From the NCBI GenBank assembly GCA_937898445.1, contig CALEJY010000024.1, forward strand, positions 1-7,784: a DNA stretch of 7,784 bases, written 5' to 3'. Source of the DNA: an uncultured Candidatus Melainabacteria bacterium. Lineage in GTDB: Bacteria; Cyanobacteriota; Vampirovibrionia; Gastranaerophilales; Gastranaerophilaceae. Of the stretch, positions 1 to 5,255 are shown piece after piece (position 1 is the stretch's first letter; every line of letters begins with the position of its first letter). The notes beneath the pieces were generated by a model. It did no database searches. It was not told where the DNA came from and saw only the letters and a list, made by a program, of their open reading frames with translations. A program made the position numbers and the translations under genes.

Positions 1-631
1 CATCACATTGTACAAATCTATTAGGTGCTTTTACACCGTTAACGTCAATGATACCAGTACAACGTTTTGCAGTAGCTCCATCTGCTTGAGTACAATTTGT
101 TGCATCTTCGGGATTGAAAGAAAACATAATGCCATCATTAAAAAATAATGTTGTGTTATTAGCACCAAGTTCGGTAGCTGAACAAGTGCCTCTTGAGCTT
201 TGTAATTTTCCTGCTCCACAACCTATTTTATATACAGCTGTTCCTTTGGCATCTTTTATAGCATTAGATGCTTCGCTACAACCAGTTTTACATGCTTTTC
301 TAACAACATTCATTCGTTTTTCTAGCATGTCGTCACTAATTTTATAACTAGCATTATCAGCATCAGCAAAGTTCCATTCATCCAAAGCAACGTTCAAAGT
401 TACTGCTTGTGACAAAGCTGATAGTGCTTTTTTGTAAGCAGTTTTGTATTGCGCACCTTGTGTTTGGTTCATCAAAGTAGGCATTGTCATAGCTGCTACA
501 ACACCGATGATACCTAAAGTAATCAAAACCTCTGCCAATGTAAACCCAAGCTTACATGAATTGTTGCAGTGAGCTACGTGCGTAGCACCTTCTGCTAACG
601 TGAAGCCCATACTCTTGTTTGATAATCTCAT
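1..631 (-). CDS. Prepilin-like protein with duplicated N-terminal processing motif (C-terminus outside window)
   Basis: Type IV pilin / type II secretion pseudopilin-like protein, expected to be processed by prepilin peptidase and anchored in the membrane by its N-terminal helix. The reading frame is open from 631 to the window edge (210 codons visible). The processing motif GFTLAE appears twice, at residues 9-14 and 29-34; the second copy continues into the usual hydrophobic helix (VLITLGIIGVVAAMT, to about residue 51). The visible part has nine cysteines after the helix and a late DVNGVKAPN motif (about 196-204) that matches DLNGKNPPN in the other prepilin of this window, so the two look like paralogues. 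The start at 631 is chosen because AAGGTGG (640-646) lies 8 nt upstream; an in-frame ATG at 637 would leave only 2 nt. The gene diverges from an XRE regulator. Whether it builds a pilus, a pseudopilus or another surface structure cannot be told. Confidence 0.88.
   Translation of the reverse strand, partial: MRLSNKSMGFTLAEGATHVAHCNNSCKLGFTLAEVLITLGIIGVVAAMTMPTLMNQTQGAQYKTAYKKALSALSQAVTLNVALDEWNFADADNASYKISDDMLEKRMNVVRKACKTGCSEASNAIKDAKGTAVYKIGCGAGKLQSSRGTCSATELGANNTTLFFNDGIMFSFNPEDATNCTQADGATAKRCTGIIDVNGVKAPNRFVQCD
548..607 (-). repeat. 60-nt in-frame insertion duplicating the GFTLAE motif, with small palindrome
   Basis: On the minus strand, 590-607 encodes GFTLAE and 530-547 encodes GFTLAE again; the 60-nt segment 548-607 is therefore an in-frame extra unit. 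It carries a short inverted repeat, GCTACG-tg-CGTAGC, at 573-586. The two GFTLAE copies differ in the third base of five of six codons, so this is not a fresh tandem duplication. The second prepilin (5563-6240) lacks such a segment, which gives an internal comparison. Confidence 0.7.
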
Positions 632-666
632 AATCATTTCCACCTTTCTTGTTTATATACATGTCT

Positions 667-695
667 ATTATACGATATCAATATCAATTTATCAA
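667..695 (-). promoter_or_regulatory. Sigma70-type promoter of the 1-631 prepilin gene
   Basis: On the minus strand, a -35 box TTGATA (690-695, 5 of 6 to consensus) and a -10 box TATAAT (667-672, perfect) are separated by exactly 17 bp. Transcription would start near 660 and leave about 30 nt of leader, containing the AAGGTGG ribosome binding site. The -35 box forms one arm of the central palindrome at 690-706. Confidence 0.75.
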
Positions 696-723
696 TATTA
701 TTGATATAAATATCATTATATCG
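673..723. promoter_or_regulatory. Candidate operator: nested palindrome and TATCAAT repeats between divergent genes
   Basis: Two inverted repeats share the same centre at 698: an inner TATCAAT-att-ATTGATA (690-706) and an outer CGATAT (673-678) with ATATCG (718-723). TATCAAT also recurs directly at 676-682, 682-688 and 690-696. The whole array covers the -35 box and spacer of the prepilin promoter and lies just upstream of the XRE gene, where a helix-turn-helix dimer would be expected to bind. Binding by that regulator is inferred from position only. Confidence 0.55.
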
Positions 724-760
724 ACCTAAAATTGTCTATATATTTTAATTAAGGTATATG

Positions 761-1093
761 ATGAAATTAGATAAAGAAATTATTGGCAAAAAAATCAGAC
801 AAATACGCATAGAAAGAGGGTTTTCGCAAGAAAAATTGTCAGAGAAAATCGACATTTCTCCACGTCACATGTGTACTATTGAGAACGGAAATTCCATTCC
901 ATCATTAGAAACATTTGTTAAGATTGCTGAAATTTTTGATATAGATATCAATGATTTTTTCAACTTAACCCCAGCCAATAACGACACTCTCCGAACAGAG
1001 ATATATGAATTGGTTCAAACATCCTCTGTGCCGGAACTTCATCTTATTAAAGATTTAATTTTAGCAGTCAGAAAAAATGTGCTACATACATAG
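761..1093 (+). CDS. XRE-family helix-turn-helix transcriptional regulator
   Basis: Small DNA-binding regulator of the Cro/CI (XRE) type, 110 residues. The helix-turn-helix domain spans about residues 8-65: first helix IIGKKIRQIRIERG, then FSQEKLSEKI and the presumed recognition helix SPRHMCTIENG (about 33-43), followed by SIPSLETFVKIAEIFDIDINDFF. About 45 further residues form a helical tail of unknown role, possibly for dimerisation. AAGG at 751-754 lies 6 nt before the ATG at 761; the ATG at 758 is also possible but would be only 3 nt away. The gene diverges from a prepilin gene and faces a palindromic array (673-723), so a natural guess is that it controls itself and the prepilin. No clear consensus promoter was found on this strand; the best -10-like stretch is the TATATATT run near 737-744. 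Confidence 0.9.
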   Translation: MKLDKEIIGKKIRQIRIERGFSQEKLSEKIDISPRHMCTIENGNSIPSLETFVKIAEIFDIDINDFFNLTPANNDTLRTEIYELVQTSSVPELHLIKDLILAVRKNVLHT

Positions 1094-1124
1094 CCCATTG
1101 TGTCAATATCTGAGTTAGATGTCT

Positions 1125-1158
1125 AGATGCCAAGACGCATAGAGGCAAAGTCTGTTAC
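1125..1158. repeat. Partial copy of an AGATGCCAAGA...AGTCTGTTAC palindromic repeat
   Basis: This stretch shares AGATGCCAAGA, GCAAAG and AGTCTGTTAC, in the same order, with 7433-7474 between rpsM and rpsK. This copy is shorter and lacks most of the nested pairing seen in the other, so it looks like a decayed member of the same family. Confidence 0.6.
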
Positions 1159-1161
1159 GTT

Positions 1162-1256
1162 CCTTCCCTAGAGGGAAGGTCGGGATGGGTGCTATCCCGT
1201 GAGGGTTGACGTTTATATTAAAATCAGCACCCACCTAACCTCCCTTGTTAGGGAGG
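1162..1256. repeat. Composite inverted repeat of small hairpins
   Basis: The element starts with the hairpin CCTTCCCT-ag-AGGGAAGG (1162-1179) and ends with CCTCCCT-tgtt-AGGGAGG (1239-1256). Between them lie CGGGAT/ATCCCG (1181-1186, 1194-1199) and the longer-range pair TGGGTGC (1186-1192) with GCACCCA (1227-1233). Both ends are diverged inverted copies of one unit of about 30 nt, as in paired REP or MITE-like elements. It is clearly richer in G+C than its surroundings. The last hairpin is followed by an A/T-rich stretch and may help stop transcription from the XRE gene. Confidence 0.65.
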
Positions 1257-1273
1257 AAATTTTATTTTATTCA

Positions 1274-1288
1274 AAATTGTTACAATTT
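1274..1288. promoter_or_regulatory. 15-bp palindrome upstream of the metallopeptidase-like gene
   Basis: AAATTGT (1274-1280) and ACAATTT (1282-1288) form a perfect inverted repeat around one central base, 70 bp upstream of the ATG at 1358. The size and spacing fit a repressor or activator site, but such AT-rich palindromes can arise by chance. Nothing else coding was seen in 1094-1357. Confidence 0.3.
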
Positions 1289-1357
1289 CTTATCAAACCC
1301 CAAATTTTCCCAAAGATTTTTCAAATCTCTGTCGATATATATTAAAAAGGAAAAATT

Positions 1358-2965
1358 ATGGAGATTAGTAACAACACATTTTCTGCGGCAATCAGAAAAT
1401 ATGAAAATGAAATAAAGACAGAGGAAACTGAAGAAATTCAGGATGAAACTCCTGCTGTCGTTAAAGAATTTGCAGAACAACAAGTTGCTCAATCTCAAGC
1501 TGTGTCAAATTCTTCAAGTGATTGCTTTGTAAGAGCTGATGGCGAAATTTCGACGATTACTAACATTAATTTGCTCTCAGTTGACGATGTGGAAAACGTT
1601 GATGCAACAAAGGAAGACATCGGGGGGGGGGCAATCGCCGTGCTTAAATTAAGCACTTATAGTACGGCAGAATTAGATTATATCAAGCAATTAATATATA
1701 ATTCGCACCACTCATTTATTGCAAACTTTATGGATGCGGATTCGTTTTTCGATTACGTAAACACTAAGAAAAATTCAAATATAACCAAAAACACCGGTAT
1801 AACACGTTCTCAATTAATTGAGTTAACTCAAAATGACGATTGGGAAGATAGTCATAAAGACTTTTTCGGCTCATTAAACCGTTCATTTTACAGTTTAGAC
1901 AAGGACAATAACGGTACTCTTTCTTATAACGAAGTTAAAGACTTTTTAAACACATATTTGAAAAAAGACGGCTATTCAAATTTTAATCAACAGGTCCAAG
2001 CGTATTCTGACGAAATCCAAAAGAAATTTGATAATGCATCTAACAGTCCAAAGGATAAGATCCAATTGATTATAGATTATACAAGAGATTATCTAAAAGC
2101 GGCAGGATTGGATAATCAGTTGACCGCATTGAATAGATTGTTGAGCGAAGAAGATAAGTTTACTGATGCAAACCACCATATTGGTAATATTTCATTCCGA
2201 GATTTGAATACTGATAGAGATGAAGACGATACTATTAGGACAATGGGCGGATATACCTCAATGGGCTTTTCGTTTGAATATACAAACAATAATTCTAATA
2301 AAAAGCCAACAGGAACATCAAGTTCATTCACGCAAGATGTATCAATTTTTGCAACAGAAGAAGATACTCAAACCGATGACTGCGGTTTATCTTTTGATAT
2401 TTCTTTACTTGAGGCTGGGCAGCCTTGGGAATATCTTGTTTCAGTACTGGTACATGAGCTTACACATGCTACGGTTGCGCAATATACAACCTTAATAGAT
2501 GCTGATAATGGCATAATGACTATTACAGAAAGTAATTTGTCTGCACTTCAAAGAATGGGTGTGTTTAGCAGTGAAGAATATGAAACAGTAAAAGCTCATT
2601 TAAAAGATATTAATGCTCAATATGGCAAATATATGTTAAATGGAAATGAGTGGCTTGGCGGTCAGAATATGGTTGTTGAAGGTGATACAATTAAAAATTG
2701 CTACGAAATTCCTGAAGACGATGCACAATTTTTGAGTGATTTGTTATATAAAATAGATGCCGCAAGAGGTGAATACATGGCATATCAAGCTGATGGCGAT
2801 TATCTTGATAGTGTTGGTGGCGATATATTTTCAAAAGGTGTAAGCGAAACTACTGTTGATGGTGATAAAGAACAAGATGCTATTATTAAATGGATAAATG
2901 AAAGTGGCTACAACGATGGAGGGTATCAACCATTGCCTGACTGGAAATGGTGGAGTTACGCATAA
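1358..2965 (+). CDS. Predicted EF-hand, HExxH zinc metallopeptidase-like protein with a poly-G tract
   Basis: A 535-residue protein not recognised as a named family. Visible elements in order: an acidic, low-complexity N-terminus (about 1-60) with no signal peptide or membrane segment; glycines 89-91 encoded by a G10 run; a canonical EF-hand loop DKDNNGTLSYNE (181-192) with calcium-ligand spacing, perhaps preceded by a degenerate partner near 135-155; a conserved-looking central part; and VHELTHATVAQY (365-376), whose HELTH (366-370) matches the zincin HExxH motif. GEYMAYQAD (471-479) could supply the third zinc ligand through E472, as in gluzincins. A Ca-binding peptidase is therefore inferred, with substrate and location unknown. 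The absence of a signal sequence leaves cytoplasmic action or unusual export open. The start is set by AAAAAGG (1344-1350), 7 nt before the ATG. The gene appears to stand alone or to lead into the prenyl synthase 27 bp downstream. Confidence 0.8.
   Translation: MEISNNTFSAAIRKYENEIKTEETEEIQDETPAVVKEFAEQQVAQSQAVSNSSSDCFVRADGEISTITNINLLSVDDVENVDATKEDIGGGAIAVLKLSTYSTAELDYIKQLIYNSHHSFIANFMDADSFFDYVNTKKNSNITKNTGITRSQLIELTQNDDWEDSHKDFFGSLNRSFYSLDKDNNGTLSYNEVKDFLNTYLKKDGYSNFNQQVQAYSDEIQKKFDNASNSPKDKIQLIIDYTRDYLKAAGLDNQLTALNRLLSEEDKFTDANHHIGNISFRDLNTDRDEDDTIRTMGGYTSMGFSFEYTNNNSNKKPTGTSSSFTQDVSIFATEEDTQTDDCGLSFDISLLEAGQPWEYLVSVLVHELTHATVAQYTTLIDADNGIMTITESNLSALQRMGVFSSEEYETVKAHLKDINAQYGKYMLNGNEWLGGQNMVVEGDTIKNCYEIPEDDAQFLSDLLYKIDAARGEYMAYQADGDYLDSVGGDIFSKGVSETTVDGDKEQDAIIKWINESGYNDGGYQPLPDWKWWSYA
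1622..1631 (+). repeat. G10 homopolymer inside the metallopeptidase-like gene
   Basis: Ten consecutive G within an AT-rich coding sequence, coding for Gly-Gly-Gly plus the first base of Ala. Loss of one G would bring an in-frame TAA at 1650-1652; gain of one G would bring TAA at 1645-1647. The tract is thus an efficient potential on/off switch by strand slippage. Confidence 0.95.
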
Positions 2966-2977
2966 ATTCATTTTTTA

Positions 2978-2986
2978 TGTTAAAAT
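2978..2986 (+). promoter_or_regulatory. Possible extended -10 element before the prenyl synthase gene
   Basis: TGtTAAAAT (2978-2986) resembles an extended -10 box and lies only 6 nt before the ATG at 2993, where no Shine-Dalgarno sequence is visible. If used, the transcript would begin at or next to the start codon (leaderless). No -35 box was found. Read-through from the preceding gene is an equally good explanation. Confidence 0.25.
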
Positions 2987-2992
2987 ATTTCT

Positions 2993-3907
2993 ATGAGTTT
3001 TCAAGAGAAATATTTGTCGATTTTAGATATTGTTCAGCCTGAAATAGAACAGATTAAAGAAAAAATGCTTGAGGGGATTGAGGTTCAAGAACCTTTGAAA
3101 ACAAAACTTTTTGATGTTTTGAATGCACCTTCCAAACATATTCGTTCTGTTGTTTCTATTTTGTATTTAAAAGCGTTGGGAATAGATATTGATGAAAGAC
3201 AAATCATTTTCCAATCGGCGATTGAACTGGTGCATAACGCTTCTTTAATCCACGATGATGTGATTGACGAATGCAATAAAAGACGTTCCGTAAAAACTAT
3301 AAACGCTGAATTTGGCAATAAATTGGCGGTGATTGTCGGAGATTATTTGTTGTCTGTTGCACTGAAAAAAATTAGAAAACTTAATTCTCCTGAAACTATT
3401 GATATGTTTGCGCAAACGCTTGATGATATGTGTCAGGGTGAAGTTATTCAGGATTTTAATAAATATGAAATTACGACGATAGAAGAATATATTAAAAAGA
3501 CCGAATTGAAAACGGCGAAACTATTCGAAACAGCGGTTTGTGGTGGAATTGAGCTAGTAGCCCCCCACCTCGAAAATTTAAACTCATACCCTCGCCACTT
3601 GGGGAGAGGGCAGGGAGAGGGGCTAAAAATTAACACTTCTGATTTCGCCCGTAATTTCGGTATTGCTTTTCAAATTAGGGATGATTTAATTAATATAAAA
3701 ACTTCCCAAAGCGATATTAAAGATGGAATTTATACTGCGCCGGTGATTTTTGCCGGTTCTATAGAAGATTTTTCGAGCGGTATTGAAAAAACACAGATTT
3801 TGTTGAATAATTACGTAGATAGTGCGCAAAAACAGATTGATTTGTTGAAAGAGAGTGAGTACAAATCTGCGCTTACAAGGCTTTTAGGACTTATTAGAGA
3901 TGAATAA
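2993..3907 (+). CDS. Polyprenyl diphosphate synthase family protein (trans-isoprenyl synthase) with an in-frame insert
   Basis: Trans-type prenyl transferase, 304 residues, that would condense isopentenyl diphosphate with allylic diphosphates to make quinone side chains or other long isoprenoids; product length cannot be predicted. Seen in the sequence: SKHIRS (47-52, in place of the usual GGKRxRP), the first Asp-rich motif in HDDVID (DDxxD = D88, D89, D92), VGDYLL (115-120), KTAKLFE (173-179) and the second Asp-rich region FQIRDD (226-231) continuing as LIN, so the third Asp of the usual DDxxD is Asn234. Residues about 191-214 (PHLENLNSYP...) are extra compared with the E. coli IspB spacing as recalled and coincide with a GC-rich palindromic element in the DNA. 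The ATG has no clear ribosome binding site. The stop overlaps the lepB start by 8 bp, suggesting translational coupling. Confidence 0.87.
   Translation: MSFQEKYLSILDIVQPEIEQIKEKMLEGIEVQEPLKTKLFDVLNAPSKHIRSVVSILYLKALGIDIDERQIIFQSAIELVHNASLIHDDVIDECNKRRSVKTINAEFGNKLAVIVGDYLLSVALKKIRKLNSPETIDMFAQTLDDMCQGEVIQDFNKYEITTIEEYIKKTELKTAKLFETAVCGGIELVAPHLENLNSYPRHLGRGQGEGLKINTSDFARNFGIAFQIRDDLINIKTSQSDIKDGIYTAPVIFAGSIEDFSSGIEKTQILLNNYVDSAQKQIDLLKESEYKSALTRLLGLIRDE
3558..3625. repeat. Palindromic element read in frame within the prenyl synthase gene
   Basis: Perfect 7-bp ends TAGCCCC (3558-3564) and GGGGCTA (3619-3625) enclose an inner hairpin built from CCCTC (3589-3593), CC (3595-3596), GG (3601-3602) and GAGGG (3606-3610). 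The block is much richer in G+C than the rest of the gene and codes for about residues 189-211, in a segment between KTAKLFE and the second Asp-rich motif that is longer than usual. This resembles the way Rickettsia palindromic elements insert in frame in genes. Confidence 0.65.
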
Positions 3908-4550
3908 AATTAAAGAATATGCACAAAAAATTAAAGAAAATTACCTAAAAATCAACCCAAACGTTAGAGAAATCATTGAAACGGTTGTTTTTGTAGTTGT
4001 AATGGTAATTATAATAAGGTTTTTTGTTGGAGAAATCCGTTGGATACCGTCAGCATCAATGCGCCCGACTTTAATTGAGGGTGATAGAATTGTCGTAGAA
4101 CGTTTTTCAAGATTTTATTCAAAACCGAAACGTGGCGATATAATGGTGTTTTATCCGCCATTTGAAAAACTTCCGAATACTCCGTTGAGAGTTTTTTCAC
4201 GATTGACGGGCTTTTTCTGCAAAGATGTTGCCTATATTAAAAGAGTAATCGGCACTCCGGGTGATAAATTTGAGATTAAGACAGATGAGAACGGTAAAAG
4301 TACGGTTTATATCAACGATAAACCTTTGACAGAGCCATATATAGCCACAGAATACTATGATAAACCTTGCACAGACGACATGATTTGCGGTCCTGTTGTA
4401 ATTCCTGAACATAAATATTTGATGATGGGTGACAACAGAGGAAATTCGTTTGACGGCAGATGGTGGGGCTTTTTGCCGGAAGACAGATTTATTGGAAAAG
4501 CAGTAGTTCTTTTCTGGCCGTTGAATAGAATTAAGTTGTTAGGTAAATAG
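3900..4550 (+). CDS. lepB: Signal peptidase I
   Basis: Membrane-bound type I signal peptidase (216 residues) that removes signal peptides from exported proteins at the outer face of the cytoplasmic membrane. One N-terminal transmembrane segment (about 24-43, rich in V and I) is followed by the catalytic serine box PSASMRPTL, with Ser53 as nucleophile. The box D region YIKRVIGTPGD supplies the general base Lys114, and the GDN box GDNRGNSFDGRWWG (177-190) is complete. The length is normal for bacterial single-membrane-span enzymes. AGGA (3886-3889) lies 10 nt before the ATG, and the start overlaps the end of the prenyl synthase gene by 8 bp, so the two are probably one operon. Residues about 95-110 and 147-168 form a longer middle region with three cysteines (107, 157, 163) that might form a disulfide outside the membrane. 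Confidence 0.96.
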   Translation: MNKIKEYAQKIKENYLKINPNVREIIETVVFVVVMVIIIRFFVGEIRWIPSASMRPTLIEGDRIVVERFSRFYSKPKRGDIMVFYPPFEKLPNTPLRVFSRLTGFFCKDVAYIKRVIGTPGDKFEIKTDENGKSTVYINDKPLTEPYIATEYYDKPCTDDMICGPVVIPEHKYLMMGDNRGNSFDGRWWGFLPEDRFIGKAVVLFWPLNRIKLLGK

Positions 4551-4573
4551 ATATTCAAATAGAGCTGATTTTA

Positions 4574-4601
4574 GTGAAAAGTGAGAAGTGAAACGTGAAA
4601 A
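4574..4601. repeat. Four-copy heptamer tandem repeat (GTGAAAA-like)
   Basis: Four 7-bp units follow each other without gaps: GTGAAAA, GTGAGAA, GTGAAAC and GTGAAAA (4574-4601), in the spacer downstream of lepB. No function is visible. Confidence 0.75.
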
Positions 4602-4622
4602 GACCTTATCGGTAAAGTTACT

Positions 4623-4692
4623 ACCCTCTCTCTTTGTGTGAGGGTTGAATTTCTTAGTGAGTTGTAACGAACTTAGAAATTCGGGAGAGGGT
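4623..4692. repeat. Palindromic repeat between convergent genes, possible bidirectional terminator
   Basis: Outer arms ACCCTCTC (4623-4630) and GAGAGGGT (4685-4692) enclose inner arms GAATTTCT (4647-4654) and AGAAATTC (4675-4682), giving a long two-part hairpin. The CCCTC/GAGGG composition resembles the element inside the prenyl synthase gene. It lies between lepB and the convergent gene 4709-5095, only 16 bp past the latter's stop, so its RNA hairpin could end transcription from both sides, although there is no adjacent long T run. The rest of 4551-4708 holds nothing else coding. Confidence 0.6.
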
Positions 4693-4708
4693 TCTTGCTT
4701 TGCAATAT

Positions 4709-5095
4709 TTACATCAACATGTGGTAATATTTCATATAATCAGCCATGATTTGAGAGCTTGTAGCGTTTGCAACTGTAGCTTTCATTTCTTGATTTCGGT
4801 CAGTTTCGGTTGTTTTTTGAACCTTTTCAGTTTCCTTATTATCAGGTGTGTTTTGCTGAATTTTTTCTTGCTCCTGAATCTGTGAAGCGTATTCTGCGAC
4901 GGCAGCTTTGATTTCTTCTCGTAAAGCTTTGTCGCCAGAATATGAGCCTGTTGACTGAATTCCATTTTCTTGAAATTCACCTAAAATTTCTGACCATTCG
5001 TTATAATTTGTTATGGAAGAACCTTGCGCTTGAGCTGCTGCCTGCGCTTTTTTTAGTTCGTCTTCTGATTGAATACCGTCAACTTTTATTGCCAT
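4709..5095 (-). CDS. Small hydrophilic Gln/Glu-rich protein of unknown function
   Basis: A 128-residue protein that I do not recognise. It has no signal peptide, membrane segment or cysteine. The N-terminal half contains an Ala/Gln-rich helical stretch (ELKKAQAAAQAQG, 13-25), a possible small motif NYNEWSEILGEF (30-41) and the helix KALREEIKAAVAEYASQIQEQEKIQ (56-80 region). Residues about 81-105 are a charged, low-complexity linker rich in T, E, K and N, and the C-terminus ends in ADYMKYYHMLM. Coding is supported by a strong ribosome binding site GGAGGG (5104-5109, minus strand) 8 nt before the ATG and by the uninterrupted frame. It converges on lepB and lies downstream of the XRE gene on the same strand with a gap of 160 bp. 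It may be a small structural or scaffold-type protein, but this is not shown. Confidence 0.75.
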   Translation of the reverse strand: MAIKVDGIQSEDELKKAQAAAQAQGSSITNYNEWSEILGEFQENGIQSTGSYSGDKALREEIKAAVAEYASQIQEQEKIQQNTPDNKETEKVQKTTETDRNQEMKATVANATSSQIMADYMKYYHMLM

Positions 5096-5118
5096 AATAA
5101 AACCCTCCGATTTGTCGT

Positions 5119-5170
5119 TGCGAGCAAGGTTTAGGGTTGCATCGCAATCTCATTCAAGAGAATGTGATTG
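5119..5170. repeat. Two adjacent hairpins in the leader of the 4709-5095 gene
   Basis: TTGCGAGCAA (5119-5128) pairs with TTGC-a-TCGCAA (5138-5148) as a 10-bp stem with one bulged base and a 9-nt loop. Right next to it CAATCTCATT (5146-5155) pairs with AATGTGATTG (5161-5170) with one mismatch. On the minus strand the first hairpin ends about 10 nt before the GGAGGG ribosome binding site, so it could affect translation. It also resembles widespread TTGCGA...TCGCAA-type intergenic repeats. Confidence 0.5.
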
Positions 5171-5255
5171 TTTGAAATTAATCTCTCTAAATATATTAAG
5201 TATATTATTCCCGCCGGATTTCAGAAAATATAAAAGTTGTAATATTTGTTAATAA

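Noticed and set aside
114..347. Open frame on the plus strand
   Set aside because: It is antisense to the prepilin coding sequence, has no ribosome binding site and shows no family features.
1094..1357. CRISPR array or tRNA in the repeat-rich spacer
   Set aside because: The repeats are inverted and differ from one another, without regular spacers; no cloverleaf with tRNA consensus bases was seen here or elsewhere in the window.
1280..1498. Minus-strand open frame across the start of the metallopeptidase-like gene
   Set aside because: It is antisense to the well-supported 1358-2965 start, with low-complexity F/L-rich content typical of shadow frames.
1615..1660. Frameshift or pseudogene at the G10 tract
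   Set aside because: As given, the frame is intact through 535 codons with coherent motifs downstream, so the gene is scored as in the on state rather than broken.
3541..3640. Insertion sequence in the prenyl synthase gene
   Set aside because: The element is under 75 nt, has no transposase and keeps the reading frame, so it is a palindromic repeat and not an IS.
4197..4558. Minus-strand open frames antisense to lepB
   Set aside because: The plus strand encodes a complete signal peptidase I with all catalytic boxes, so these are shadows.
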